NCBI RefSeq assembly: GCF_000426485.1
Contig: NZ_KE384530.1
Location: forward strand, 214,807 to 278,806
Reading direction: 5' to 3'
Source: Indolivaga capnocytophagoides DSM 22835
Lineage (GTDB): Bacteria; Bacteroidota; Bacteroidia; Bacteroidales; Dysgonomonadaceae
Length of the DNA stretch: 64,000 nucleotides
Below, one piece after another: positions 1 to 9,414 of the stretch; position 1 is the stretch's first letter, and each line of letters begins with the position of its first letter. Below the pieces are notes generated by a model. That model was not told the origin of the DNA. It was given only the letters and a program-made list of their open reading frames with translations, and did not search any database. The translations under genes and the position numbers were made by a program.

Positions 1-2
1 CG

Positions 3-1310
3 GAAGTCAAAATTTGGGGTTGGGGAGAGAAAAACAGCACAGTAGAAGTAAGGCCATCGTGGACTAACGAACCTTATTATACAAAAGTTGATAAGGACGG
101 CAGGTGGTTTGTATATGTCAAAACACTGGAAGCCGATAACCGCGCTTATTCGATCGCAATCAGTGATGAACAAAACAGTGTCACCTTCAATAATATACTG
201 ATAGGTGAGGTGTGGCTTTGTCTTGGGCAATCGAATATGGAAATGCCTATGAAAGGTTTTAAAGGACAACCTGTGAAAAACAGTAATACTGATATACTGA
301 AGTCTGCGAACAAGAAGATTCGTTTGTTTACGGTAAAAAGAACATCTCTTTTGAATCGGACTGATGATGTGATTGGTACATGGACTGAGGCTTCTCCCGA
401 AACGGTACGTGAGTTTAGTGCAACCGGCTATTATTTTGGTCGTCTTCTGAACGAAATGCTTGACGTACCGGTCGGACTTGTATTGTCGTCATGGGGTGGT
501 ACATGGATAGAAAGCTGGATGGCAAAAGAATGGCTCATCGGCTTCCCTGAAATAAGTATCCCGAAAGCCGAAGCCGATATTAAAGTACCTAATCGTACAG
601 CTACTACATTGTACAACGGTATGATAAATCCGATCAAAGGGTACACTATTAAAGGCAGTATTATGTACCAGGGCGAGTCTAATTACGATCGTCCGAAACA
701 ATACGTTCCATTATTCGAGAAATTCGTAAAGGAGTTGAGATCTTCATGGGGACAGGGTGATTTTCCGTTTTATTTTTGCCAGATTGCACCTTATGACAAT
801 CCGCCCGAAGCGCATGGAGATTTTAATGCTGCCTATCTGAGAGAAGCCCAATTGAAGGTATCCCGTAATATACCCAATTCGGGTATGGTTGTATTGATGG
901 ATATAGGCGAAGAATATAATATTCACCCACAGGACAAACAGACCGGAGGCGAACGTTTGGCGATGATGGCTTTGGGTAAAGCTTACAACAAAATGGGTTT
1001 TGCTTTCGAAAGCCCAAGTTTCGAAGGTATGGAGATCAAAGATTCTGTGGCTATTCTCAGTTTTGCCAATGCACCGATGTGGATGACATCATTCGGAAAG
1101 GAAATGAAGGAATTCGAGATAGCCGGATCAGACCGGAAATTTTATCCGGCAAAAGCTAGATTCAACAGAAGCAAAGTAGAGGTGTCTTCCGACAAGGTGC
1201 TTCAGCCTGTTGCCGTCAGGTATGGTTTTAAAGATTATGTGAAAGCAGACTTGTTTGGTACTGAAGGACTTCCTGTATCTTCATTCAGAACTGATGATTG
1301 GGATGAATAA
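3..1310 (+). CDS. Sialate O-acetylesterase-like SASA-family esterase, 5' truncated by window edge
   Basis: The reading frame is open from base 3, so the gene begins outside the window; 435 residues are visible. The stretch GEVWLCLGQSNMEMP carries the GQSNM nucleophile block of the SASA (DUF303) carbohydrate esterase family, and DIGEEYNIHPQDK near the middle supplies the usual Asp/His block. These enzymes remove acetyl groups from sugars, in the periplasm when exported; the signal peptide would lie upstream of the window. Its stop overlaps the start of the next gene by 8 bases, implying co-transcription with the DUF5703 glycosidase-like protein and a shared role in glycan breakdown. The family call is firm, the substrate is unknown. 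Confidence 0.85.
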   Translation, partial: EVKIWGWGEKNSTVEVRPSWTNEPYYTKVDKDGRWFVYVKTLEADNRAYSIAISDEQNSVTFNNILIGEVWLCLGQSNMEMPMKGFKGQPVKNSNTDILKSANKKIRLFTVKRTSLLNRTDDVIGTWTEASPETVREFSATGYYFGRLLNEMLDVPVGLVLSSWGGTWIESWMAKEWLIGFPEISIPKAEADIKVPNRTATTLYNGMINPIKGYTIKGSIMYQGESNYDRPKQYVPLFEKFVKELRSSWGQGDFPFYFCQIAPYDNPPEAHGDFNAAYLREAQLKVSRNIPNSGMVVLMDIGEEYNIHPQDKQTGGERLAMMALGKAYNKMGFAFESPSFEGMEIKDSVAILSFANAPMWMTSFGKEMKEFEIAGSDRKFYPAKARFNRSKVEVSSDKVLQPVAVRYGFKDYVKADLFGTEGLPVSSFRTDDWDE

Positions 1311-3588
1311 AAGGTTATTATTGATATACATTCTCTTTTTGAGTTCTCTCTGTTTTAGAGCAGCGGATGTAAAGACGTATAATGTAGTGTGGAACACTCA
1401 AAGCAACAATTCATCTGAAAGTATGCCCTGTGGGGGTGGAGATATCGGCTTGAATGTCTGGGTGGAGGATGGCGATATCCTGTTTTATATGTCCCGCAGT
1501 GGAGCTTTTGATGAAAATAATACTCTATTGAAGCAAGGGCGTGTTAGGATACGTTTATCTTCAAATCCTTTTGGAGATGATAAATTCAGTCAGGAGTTGC
1601 TTCTGGATGAGGGTTGCATAAAAATAAGCGGAGAGAATAAAGGTGAGAAGACTACGGTTCGTATATGGGTGGATATATTTAATCCCGTTATTCATGTCGA
1701 TATAGAGAATAATAAAAATATAACAGCAGAGATACATTACGAGAATTGGAGATACAAAGACCGATTGCTGAGAAAGCAGGAAAGTAACCAGAATTCCTAT
1801 AAATGGGCGGCACCCACAGACCTGAAGACGTTGAAAGATTCTGTGTCCTTTGATAAGGGGCGGATATTGTTTTACCATCGGAACAAGAGTTACACTGTAG
1901 TCGATGAGACTGTAAAACAGCAGGGTCTGTCGGCATATATGTCCGATATATATAATCCGATAAAGAATCTTATATCCGGCGGCTATATTCAAGCTAAAGG
2001 CTTTGATATTATAAATCGGGGGGAAGGTATCTATGGTCAGACTGATTATCAGAGTTGGATATTAAGCAATTCCCGACCCATGCGTAGTATCAATGTATCT
2101 ATTGCCTTAAATGTCGAACAGGCAGAGGAGATCGAACAATGGAAGAATAATCTGTATAAACCTGTTTTGTCGGACAAGAATAAAAATATAGCATGGTGGA
2201 AATCTTTCTGGCAACGAAGTTATGTCCATATCTCACCTTCTAATCAGGATAAAGATGCATTTCAAGTAGTGAAGAATTATCACTTATTTCGTTACATGCT
2301 GGCATGTAATGCTTATGGTAAATATCCGACTAAATTCAATGGAGGGCTGTTTACATTCGATCCCGAATCAGTAGATAGTACATTTGCCTTTACACCCGAT
2401 TTCAGAAAATGGGGAGGGGGCACATTTACAGCTCAAAATCAAAGGTTGGTATATTTTCCGATGCTAAAAAATGGTGATGGTGATATGCTTCGCTCTCAAT
2501 TCCATTTTTACAAGAATCTGCTACCTGTGGCTGAACTTCGCAGCAAAGTTTATTGGGGGCACGATGGAGCGTGTTTTACCGAGCAGTTAGAAAACTGCGG
2601 CTTGCCCAATCCGAGTGAATATGGATGGAAACGCCCCGAGCAGTTTGATAAAGGTTTGGAGTACAATGCTTGGCTTGAATATCAGTGGGATACTGTTCTG
2701 GAATTTTGTTATATGATTTTGCAATATCACACCTATACAGGAGTCAATATAGATGAATATCTACCTCTGATCAAAAGTTGCCTTGTATTCTTTGACGAAC
2801 ATTATCAGTATCTGGCAAAAGAGCGGGGACGTAAATCGTTGGACGGAGACGGTAAATTGGTTCTGTATCCGGGATCGGCTTGTGAGACATATAAAATGGC
2901 TTACAATGCTTCGTCAACTATAGCTGCTTTACAATCAGTAACGTCATCTTTGTTGAGATGTGAGACAATATTGAAGGATAGCAATGATATTAAATATTTT
3001 ACGGAACTAAGAAACCGGATTCCTGAATTACCACAACACTCAGTGGATGGTAAAACGCTGATAGCTCCTGCGAAATTATGGGAACGTGTTAATAATGTGG
3101 AAACTCCTCAATTGTATCCTGTGTATCCATGGGGCATTTATGGTATTGGTAATAAAAATATGGAAGTTGCTCTTAATACGTGGAAATACGATAAGGATGC
3201 TATCCGTTTCAGAAGCCATATCGGGTGGAAGCAGGATGCTATATGGGCAGCCCGGCTGGGATTGACCGAAGATGCCTGGACTTTAGTTAAAGCCAAACTA
3301 AAAGATGGTGATCATCGTTTTCCTGCATTTTGGGGCCCAGGATATGATTGGACGCCCGACCACAACTGGGGTGGGAGCGGAATGATTGCATTGCAAGAAA
3401 TGCTAGTACAGGAAACTGCTGATTCGAAGATTATTCTATTGCCATCGTGGCCTCAGGATATTGATGTGTCATTTAAACTTCATCTGTCGAAGAATACAAC
3501 TGTTGAGTGTAATTATGAAAAAGGTAAAATAACTTATCTGAATATATATCCGAAAGAGCGGTTCTCTGATATTCTTGAGATTAATTAA
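1303..3588 (+). CDS. DUF5703-type glycoside hydrolase-like protein, exported
   Basis: The 761-residue product begins MNKRLLLIYILFLSSLCFRA, a clear signal peptide, so I start it at the ATG at 1303 and not at the in-frame codon at 1255. The mature N terminus (VWNTQSNNSSESMPCGGGD) matches what I recall of the DUF5703 domain. The C-terminal half is rich in Trp, Tyr and His and looks like an alpha/alpha-barrel, with a GHDGACFTEQLE segment around residue 420 where GH95/GH65-like enzymes place acidic catalytic residues. It overlaps the upstream esterase gene and ends exactly on the TAA of a dispersed repeat. A role in polysaccharide breakdown is inferred from neighbours; no activity can be named. 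Confidence 0.7.
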   Translation: MNKRLLLIYILFLSSLCFRAADVKTYNVVWNTQSNNSSESMPCGGGDIGLNVWVEDGDILFYMSRSGAFDENNTLLKQGRVRIRLSSNPFGDDKFSQELLLDEGCIKISGENKGEKTTVRIWVDIFNPVIHVDIENNKNITAEIHYENWRYKDRLLRKQESNQNSYKWAAPTDLKTLKDSVSFDKGRILFYHRNKSYTVVDETVKQQGLSAYMSDIYNPIKNLISGGYIQAKGFDIINRGEGIYGQTDYQSWILSNSRPMRSINVSIALNVEQAEEIEQWKNNLYKPVLSDKNKNIAWWKSFWQRSYVHISPSNQDKDAFQVVKNYHLFRYMLACNAYGKYPTKFNGGLFTFDPESVDSTFAFTPDFRKWGGGTFTAQNQRLVYFPMLKNGDGDMLRSQFHFYKNLLPVAELRSKVYWGHDGACFTEQLENCGLPNPSEYGWKRPEQFDKGLEYNAWLEYQWDTVLEFCYMILQYHTYTGVNIDEYLPLIKSCLVFFDEHYQYLAKERGRKSLDGDGKLVLYPGSACETYKMAYNASSTIAALQSVTSSLLRCETILKDSNDIKYFTELRNRIPELPQHSVDGKTLIAPAKLWERVNNVETPQLYPVYPWGIYGIGNKNMEVALNTWKYDKDAIRFRSHIGWKQDAIWAARLGLTEDAWTLVKAKLKDGDHRFPAFWGPGYDWTPDHNWGGSGMIALQEMLVQETADSKIILLPSWPQDIDVSFKLHLSKNTTVECNYEKGKITYLNIYPKERFSDILEIN

Positions 3589-3673
3589 GGTCTCAGGTCA
3601 TTTATTGATTTTGTAAGTACAAAGACATTAGAAGATAGTTTTTTATATGTCATTAAATATTTAATGTTACTTA
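3586..3673 (+). repeat. Dispersed ~90-bp repeat, copy 1 (full)
   Basis: It begins with TAAGGTCTCAGGTCA, whose TAA is the stop codon of the gene before it, and ends with the TTAAATATTTAATGTTACTTA end. It shares both ends and length with the copies at 13639, 17557 and 44941. Confidence 0.75.
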
Positions 3674-3765
3674 TTTTGTAAATTAGGCACGGAAATAAAT
3701 TAACGTTTAGTTGCATATTTCTGTGCTGTAATTTTTGCAGATAGGTTCAGAGTTTAGTGTCTTAT

Positions 3766-3799
3766 TTTGTGCTTAAACGTTTAATTTTGCGTATATTTG
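3766..3799 (+). promoter_or_regulatory. Bacteroidetes-type promoter of the lacI-family gene
   Basis: TTTG at 3766-3769 and TATATTTG at 3792-3799 fit the -33 TTTG and -7 TAnnTTTG pattern with a 22-base spacer. The next gene starts 30 bases downstream. Confidence 0.5.
3773..3784. promoter_or_regulatory. LacI-type operator palindrome TTAAACGTTTAA
   Basis: A perfect 12-base palindrome centred on CG lies between the putative -33 and -7 boxes of the LacI-family gene, where a bound repressor would block its own promoter. Related sequences occur at 3700-3709 (TTAACGTTTA) and 4875-4886 (TTAATCGTTTTA), the latter upstream of the reductase operon. Confidence 0.6.
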
Positions 3800-3828
3800 T
3801 GATATAATCCTTAATAAACGAATAAAGA

Positions 3829-4830
3829 ATGTCCCGAGTATCAATAAAAATGATTGCCCAAACGTTAGGTGTCTCTAATGCAACCGTTTCGCTTGTTCTG
3901 AACGGAAAAGAAAAAGAAGGACGTGTAGGAAAAGAGCTGGCGGAGAAAATAAGGATAAAAGCGAAAGAATTAAATTATGAGCCTAATAGTCTGGCTCGTA
4001 GTCTACGTATGGGCAAATCCCAAACTATCGGGCTTATTGTGGCGGACATTTCAAATCCTTTTTTCGGAAAATTGGCCTTTCATATACAAGAGCAGGCTCA
4101 GAAATATGGATATACGGTTTTCATAACTAATACCAACGAGGATACGGAGAAAATGCAGACGATGATAAATACACTGAAAAACAGGCAGGTGGATGGTTTT
4201 ATCATTATCCCTACCGAATATGGAAGCGATGCTATACGAGACCTGAATAAAACTAATATTCCTGTGGTATTATTGGATCGGTATTATCCGGATATTACAA
4301 ATAATTATGTGATTATTGACAACTTTAATTCGGCATATAAGGCTGCTGAATTTATTTTGTCTCAAGGATGTAGAAAGACAGCTTTCATTACATATCAGAA
4401 TTCTATGCAGCACTTTACCCAGCGTCTGGAAGGATATACAGAAGCTATGAAAAATGCTAAGATGCTTGATGTGAATCTTATAAAGAAAGTTAGGTATTCG
4501 AATTTAGAGAAGGATATTATAAAGACAATCGATAAGGTGCTGGAAAAAGACATTGACAGTATCTTTTTTGCAACAGACTCAATCTGTGCAGCTGCGATAA
4601 AATATTTACAGAAGAAAGATCCTTCGGTTTTGAAAAAATTACGATTAACCAGTTTTGACTATAGCGAAATTTTTGATTTTATAGATAAGCCTGTATCGCA
4701 TATTCTTCAGCCTTTACCCGAAATGGGGAAAAAGTCGATAGATATTCTTATGGATTTAATCAATTCAAAATTAGAGACTCAGGAGACACAGACTGTTTGT
4801 TTCCCTTGTGAATTTGTTTTATATAAATAA
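3829..4830 (+). CDS. LacI-family transcriptional regulator
   Basis: A 333-residue protein of normal family length. Residues 4-25 form the LacI helix-turn-helix (IKMIAQTLGVSNATVSLVLN), followed by the hinge-helix region (NSLARSLRMGKSQTIGLIVAD) and a periplasmic-binding-protein-like sugar sensor domain. The gene lies between a glycosidase locus and a sugar-oxidation and transport operon and is preceded by a CG-centred palindrome, so autoregulation and control of the downstream operon are likely (inference). The effector is unknown; a deoxyhexose or its oxidation product would suit the neighbours. Confidence 0.9.
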   Translation: MSRVSIKMIAQTLGVSNATVSLVLNGKEKEGRVGKELAEKIRIKAKELNYEPNSLARSLRMGKSQTIGLIVADISNPFFGKLAFHIQEQAQKYGYTVFITNTNEDTEKMQTMINTLKNRQVDGFIIIPTEYGSDAIRDLNKTNIPVVLLDRYYPDITNNYVIIDNFNSAYKAAEFILSQGCRKTAFITYQNSMQHFTQRLEGYTEAMKNAKMLDVNLIKKVRYSNLEKDIIKTIDKVLEKDIDSIFFATDSICAAAIKYLQKKDPSVLKKLRLTSFDYSEIFDFIDKPVSHILQPLPEMGKKSIDILMDLINSKLETQETQTVCFPCEFVLYK

Positions 4831-4874
4831 TCCATTTGCTTATTAGCAGGTGGTGTATTTTTTATATTTTCAAG

Positions 4875-4893
4875 TTAATCGTTTTAGCGTTTA
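4875..4893. promoter_or_regulatory. Operator-like site upstream of the aldo/keto reductase operon
   Basis: TTAATCGTTTTA overlaps TTTAGCGTTTA; both resemble the TTAAACGTTTAA palindrome in front of the LacI-family gene. The site is about 85 bases before the reductase start, a plausible place for control by that regulator. Confidence 0.4.
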
Positions 4894-4974
4894 TTCCTGA
4901 AAAAACAAAAAAGCAAGAGAACCTTAACTGCAACAAAATAATAAAAGACTCATGTTTAGAATAGAAAAAATAAT

Positions 4975-5907
4975 ATGGAATACAGAAAATTAGGAAATAC
5001 AGACCTCAAAGTATCAAACATCAGTTTTGGGGCGTCTTCTTTGGGTGGAGTATTTCATCCTGTGGATGAAAGCAAAGCCATACAAACAGTACATACGGTA
5101 ATAGAACAAGGCATAAACTTTATAGATGTATCTCCTTATTATGGGCATTTGAAGGCAGAAATCATATTAGGCAAAGCTTTAAAAGATATAGACCGCAATA
5201 AATATTATCTGTCATCTAAGGTCGGCAGATACGGGAGTAATGGCATTAATACGTGGGACTATTCGGCACAGAGAGTCAAGGAAAGCGTTTATGAAAGTAT
5301 GGAACGTCTCCATGTAGACTATTTGGATATAATAAATGTGCATGACATTGAATTTGCTGATCTGGATCAGGTTTGTAATGAAACGCTGCCTGCATTGAAA
5401 GAATTGCAGGAGAAGAAAATAGTGGGGTATGTAGGGATAACCAATTTAAATCTGAATCATTTTAAGTATGTAATCGAACATACTGCACCTCATACAATAG
5501 ATGTATTGTTAAGCTTTTGCCATTATTGCTTAAATGACGATAGCTTGTTGGATTATCTTGATTATTTTGAAGAAAAAGGAATCGGAGTTATCAATGCGTC
5601 GCCGTTCTCAATGGGGCTATTAACCGAAAGAGGAGCTCCGGACTGGCATCCAGCCCCACAGCAGTTGAAAAATCTATGCCATAAAGCTGCTCGATATTGC
5701 AGAAGCCGCGAAACTCCAATAGAACAGCTTGCTATAAAATATTCAACATCAAACCCGAGAATAGCTACTACATTATTCAGTAGTGCCAGACCTGAAGCTG
5801 TCATTCAAAATCTGGAGTGGGAAAAGGCCGCCCTTGATAAGAATTTATTAGAAGATGTTCAGAAGATACTGGCTCCCCGCTTTAGGGATTCATGGGTGAA
5901 CAGTTAA
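4975..5907 (+). CDS. Aldo/keto reductase, probable L-fucose/L-galactose-type dehydrogenase
   Basis: A 310-residue TIM-barrel oxidoreductase. The N terminus MEYRKLGNTDLKVSNISFGA is typical of the family, and the catalytic tetrad is visible as Asp and Tyr in FIDVSPYYG, Lys in SSKVGR and His in INVHDIE. The sequence is closest in feel to the aldose 1-dehydrogenase branch (L-galactose and L-fucose dehydrogenases), which oxidises a free sugar to a lactone with NAD(P)+. Its neighbours are a zinc dehydrogenase, a lactonase-like amidohydrolase and a FucP-like symporter, which fits non-phosphorylating deoxyhexose oxidation. The sugar is inferred. Confidence 0.8.
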   Translation: MEYRKLGNTDLKVSNISFGASSLGGVFHPVDESKAIQTVHTVIEQGINFIDVSPYYGHLKAEIILGKALKDIDRNKYYLSSKVGRYGSNGINTWDYSAQRVKESVYESMERLHVDYLDIINVHDIEFADLDQVCNETLPALKELQEKKIVGYVGITNLNLNHFKYVIEHTAPHTIDVLLSFCHYCLNDDSLLDYLDYFEEKGIGVINASPFSMGLLTERGAPDWHPAPQQLKNLCHKAARYCRSRETPIEQLAIKYSTSNPRIATTLFSSARPEAVIQNLEWEKAALDKNLLEDVQKILAPRFRDSWVNS

Positions 5908-5950
5908 ATAACTCAATAAAAATAAACCAGAACTTAACCTTCCTGAAAAT

Positions 5951-6967
5951 ATGAAAACAATAATAATACCTAAAGAACACGAGATTGATGTTGTTGAAAA
6001 AGAGCAGCCTATTTTAAAATCGGGAGAAATTCTCGTTGAGATTAAATATGTTGGTTTTTGCGGTTCTGATTTAAACACCTTTTTAGGAAAGAACCCCATG
6101 GTTAAACTTCCTGTGATACCCGGTCATGAGATTGGTGCGGTTATAGCTGATATTGCTCCGGGGGGTCCGGATATTTATAGAAAAGGAGCATCGTGTACCA
6201 TCAATCCATATACCAACTGCGGACATTGCCCGTCTTGCAGAAATGGGCGTCCGAATGCCTGCCAGTTTAACGAAACATTCGGTGTGCAGCGTGATGGAGC
6301 CATGTGTAAATATGTGGCAGTACCATGGTCAAAAGTGATTGTAGATGATGAACTTACTCCGAAAGATTTTGCTTTAGTCGAACCCATGAGCGTAGGATTT
6401 CATGCCGTTGATAGGGGAGAGGTCTCGGATCTGGACAGAGTATTGGTTATTGGATGCGGAATGATTGGCATCGGAGCCATTATCCGTTCAGTACTGAGGG
6501 GGGCAGAGGTTATAGCCGCGGATATTGACGATACAAAGCTTAGCTTGGCTAAAGAACTTGGTGTTAAGCATACCATTAATACAAAAACCGAAGATATTCA
6601 TCAAAAATTACAAAGTATAACACAGAATCAAGGACCGGATGTCATTATAGAGGCTGTAGGATCTCCATATACCTATCAGACAGCTATCAATGAAGCAGCG
6701 TTTACCAGCCGGATTGTATGTATAGGATATGCGAAAAGCGATATCGAGTTTGAAACCAAGTTGTTTGTGTCTAAGGAGTTGGATATTAGAGGTTCCCGCA
6801 ATGCAATGCCCGAAGATTTCAGGGCGGTTATCAAATATCTGAAACAAGGTATCTGTCCTAAGGATAAATTAATCTCAGGCATATATCAACCCGAAGAAGC
6901 CCGGCAAGCATTAGAATATTGGGCGGAAAATCCAGGAAACGTATTCAGAATACTTATTCAATTTTAA
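5951..6967 (+). CDS. Zinc-dependent alcohol/sugar dehydrogenase (MDR family)
   Basis: A 338-residue medium-chain dehydrogenase. The catalytic zinc ligand region GFCGSDLNTF and IPGHEIGAVI are present, and the structural-zinc cysteines lie in NCGHCPSCRNGRPNAC. VLVIGCGMIGIGA is the nucleotide-binding glycine motif. It follows the reductase gene by 43 bases and precedes the amidohydrolase by 4 bases, so it belongs to the same operon. In oxidative fucose, rhamnose or galactonate pathways such enzymes oxidise a sugar acid or its keto product; which step it serves here cannot be told from sequence. Confidence 0.85.
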   Translation: MKTIIIPKEHEIDVVEKEQPILKSGEILVEIKYVGFCGSDLNTFLGKNPMVKLPVIPGHEIGAVIADIAPGGPDIYRKGASCTINPYTNCGHCPSCRNGRPNACQFNETFGVQRDGAMCKYVAVPWSKVIVDDELTPKDFALVEPMSVGFHAVDRGEVSDLDRVLVIGCGMIGIGAIIRSVLRGAEVIAADIDDTKLSLAKELGVKHTINTKTEDIHQKLQSITQNQGPDVIIEAVGSPYTYQTAINEAAFTSRIVCIGYAKSDIEFETKLFVSKELDIRGSRNAMPEDFRAVIKYLKQGICPKDKLISGIYQPEEARQALEYWAENPGNVFRILIQF

Positions 6968-6971
6968 GTGT

Positions 6972-7895
6972 ATGGAGTTCTCGATAATAGATGCTCACAG
7001 CCACCTTTGGCTAAAGCAGGAAGCCATTGTGGATGGTCATAAGATACATGCTTTGAATAACGGAAAATCGATGTTTATGGGTGAAATACGTCAAATGCTG
7101 CCTCCATTTATAACAGATGGGCAGAATACGGCTGAGATATTTCTTTCCAACATGGATTATGCACAAGTGTCTGCTGCTGTTGTTACTCAGGAGTACATTG
7201 ACGGAGATCAGAATGACTATCTGTTGCAGGTGCAGCAAAAATATCCCCATAGATTTCTTTGCTGCGGATTGATTGATGCCCGGAAGGATGGTTTCTTCGA
7301 GCATGCAAAGTCTTTGATCGGTTTGGGTTTCAAAGCAATAAAAATACCGGCGGCACGCCTTATCACTCCCAAAAAGAGGACATGGCTTACATGCGATGAA
7401 ATGATGCGGGTTTTTAAGTTAATGGAAAGTAAAGATATTATTCTGTCGATAGATCTTGCGGACGGAGATTCTCAGGTTCAGGAGATGAAAGAGGTTATAG
7501 CAGAATGTCCCCGTCTTCGTATAGCTATTGGGCATTTCGGGATGGTTACTACACCTCATTGGCAGGAGCAGATAAAATTGGCTCGAGAAGAGAATGTAAT
7601 GATTGAATCCGGAGGAATTACCTGGTTGTTTCACCACGAATTTTATCCTTACAATAAAGCTGTATACGCGATAAAGGAAGCTGCTTCTTTGGTTGGTATC
7701 GAAAAGCTTATGTGGGGATCAGATTATCCCCGTACCATTACTGCAATAACTTATCGTATGTCTTATGATTTTATTTCTAAATCTAGTTTGCTAGAAGATG
7801 ACGAAAAATCGTTATTTTTAGGCTTAAATGCAAAAAGATTTTATCGGTTTGCAGAACTTATTAATCTTCCATACATAAAAAATATGTCAGAGTAA
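6972..7895 (+). CDS. Amidohydrolase-2 family protein, probable sugar lactonase
   Basis: A 307-residue TIM-barrel hydrolase with the metal-binding N-terminal motif IDAHSHLW, a GHFGM segment and the C-terminal WGSDYPRT typical of the amidohydrolase-2 family, which includes L-fuconolactonase and L-rhamnonolactonase. It starts four bases after the zinc dehydrogenase stop. With an aldose dehydrogenase in the operon, opening of the aldonolactone is the most economical role (inference). Other family members are decarboxylases, so the reaction is not certain. Confidence 0.75.
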   Translation: MEFSIIDAHSHLWLKQEAIVDGHKIHALNNGKSMFMGEIRQMLPPFITDGQNTAEIFLSNMDYAQVSAAVVTQEYIDGDQNDYLLQVQQKYPHRFLCCGLIDARKDGFFEHAKSLIGLGFKAIKIPAARLITPKKRTWLTCDEMMRVFKLMESKDIILSIDLADGDSQVQEMKEVIAECPRLRIAIGHFGMVTTPHWQEQIKLAREENVMIESGGITWLFHHEFYPYNKAVYAIKEAASLVGIEKLMWGSDYPRTITAITYRMSYDFISKSSLLEDDEKSLFLGLNAKRFYRFAELINLPYIKNMSE

Positions 7896-7952
7896 AAAAG
7901 ACAGTAAGCTTGTTTACTGATGCATCAATTAAATGCTCTGAGATCTAAATTT

Positions 7953-8043
7953 TAAGCAATAGAAAGTATTTAATGACGGATTAAATTGATAACTGTCTGT
8001 TGTTTTTATACTTACAAAGTCAATAAAAAGGTCAGAGACCTTA
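7953..8043 (-). repeat. Dispersed ~90-bp repeat, copy 2 (full, inverted)
   Basis: TAAGCAATAGAAAGTATTTA marks one end and AAGGTCAGAGACCTTA the other. It fills most of the spacer between the amidohydrolase and the symporter start at 8055, so an in-frame TTG at 7986 inside the repeat is unlikely to be the real start. Confidence 0.75.
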
Positions 8044-8054
8044 AAATCTGTTCT

Positions 8055-9317
8055 ATGAAAAATAATCACAAAAATTACCTCCTTTCTTTATCGTTGATTT
8101 TCAGTTTGTTTTTTATCTGGGCAATAAGCAGTAACCTCTTGCCGACAATGATCAGGCAGCTGATGAAGACTTGTGAACTGAATACTTTTGAAGCATCTTT
8201 TACTGAAACTGCATATTGGCTTGCTTATCTGATATTTCCGATTCCGATAGCTATGTTTATGAAACGGTTCAGCTACAAATCAGGCATTATATTCGGTCTT
8301 CTTTTAGCGGCTTTCGGAGGAATGCTTTTCTTTCCGGCATCACAAATAAATCAATACTGGGCTTATCTTGCTATATTCTTCATTATAGCTGTCGGTATGT
8401 GTTTCCTGGAAACAGCAGCTAACCCTTATGTTACGGCGTTAGGAAATCCGGAGACATCTTCCCGCAGATTGAATCTCGCTCAATCTTTTAATGGATTGGG
8501 TGCTTTTATTTCGGCTATGTTTCTCAGCAAGTTTGTTTTAAGCGGACATAATTATACAAGAGACAATATTCCGTTTGATTATCCCGGAGGATGGGACGGC
8601 TATATTCAGGCGGAGACCGCCTCTATGAAGCTACCTTATATACTCTTGGCTGCGTTGCTAATTATTCTGGCTATAGTGTTTATATTCGTACACTTTCCTA
8701 AAATGAAAGAGGAAGAAACAAGCAGGGATAGTAAGGATCCTGGTAAATTGATCGACTTCTCAGTCTTGAAAAGAACCCACCTGAGAAAAGGAGTCATCGC
8801 TCAATTTTTTTACAATGGAGGTCAAACGGCTATCAACAGTCTCTTTCTTGTGTATTGTTGTAATTATGCAGGTATGACGGAGAGTGTAGCTACGACGTTT
8901 TTCGGCTTTTATATGCTGGCCTTTTTGCTCGGTCGTTGGATTGGTACATTATTGATGGGACGTTTTAAACCTCAGAATATGTTGCTTACATATTCTGCCG
9001 TAAATGTGGTATTGTGTCTGATTATAAGTGTTTACGGAGGTTTTATCGGGTTATATGCGATGTTGGGTGTGTCATTTTTTATGTCTATTATGTATCCGAC
9101 TCAATTTTCATTGGCTATCAAAGATTTAGGCAATAATACGAAAAGTGGTTCCGCTTTCTTAGTGATGGCAATTGTAGGAAATGCTTGTTTGCCTCAGGTA
9201 ACGGCTTATATTATGCATCATTTTGAGAGTATATATCAGATAGCATATATTGTGCCTTTGATCTGTTTTATATTTTGTGCTCATTACGGGTGGAAGGGGT
9301 ATAAAATTCTTGATTAA
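8055..9317 (+). CDS. FucP-like MFS sugar:proton symporter
   Basis: A 420-residue integral membrane protein with about 12 hydrophobic segments. The start MKNNHKNYLLSLSLIFSLFF with its early WAISSNLLPTMIRQL matches the FucP (L-fucose permease) branch of the major facilitator superfamily, which has FFIWG-like and NLLP-like residues in helix 1. The AANPYV motif in helix 4 or 5 is also characteristic. I use the ATG at 8055 because the frame upstream of it runs through a repeat. It would bring the free deoxyhexose into the cytoplasm for the dehydrogenase and lactonase genes upstream. Confidence 0.85.
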   Translation: MKNNHKNYLLSLSLIFSLFFIWAISSNLLPTMIRQLMKTCELNTFEASFTETAYWLAYLIFPIPIAMFMKRFSYKSGIIFGLLLAAFGGMLFFPASQINQYWAYLAIFFIIAVGMCFLETAANPYVTALGNPETSSRRLNLAQSFNGLGAFISAMFLSKFVLSGHNYTRDNIPFDYPGGWDGYIQAETASMKLPYILLAALLIILAIVFIFVHFPKMKEEETSRDSKDPGKLIDFSVLKRTHLRKGVIAQFFYNGGQTAINSLFLVYCCNYAGMTESVATTFFGFYMLAFLLGRWIGTLLMGRFKPQNMLLTYSAVNVVLCLIISVYGGFIGLYAMLGVSFFMSIMYPTQFSLAIKDLGNNTKSGSAFLVMAIVGNACLPQVTAYIMHHFESIYQIAYIVPLICFIFCAHYGWKGYKILD

Positions 9318-9414
9318 GGTTTATTTGAGGGTTAAAGTGTTCTTCGATTTATTATTATATATTTGGAAAAGAGAATATTATTTTGCAAGTATACGTTATA
9401 TAAAAATCAATTAG

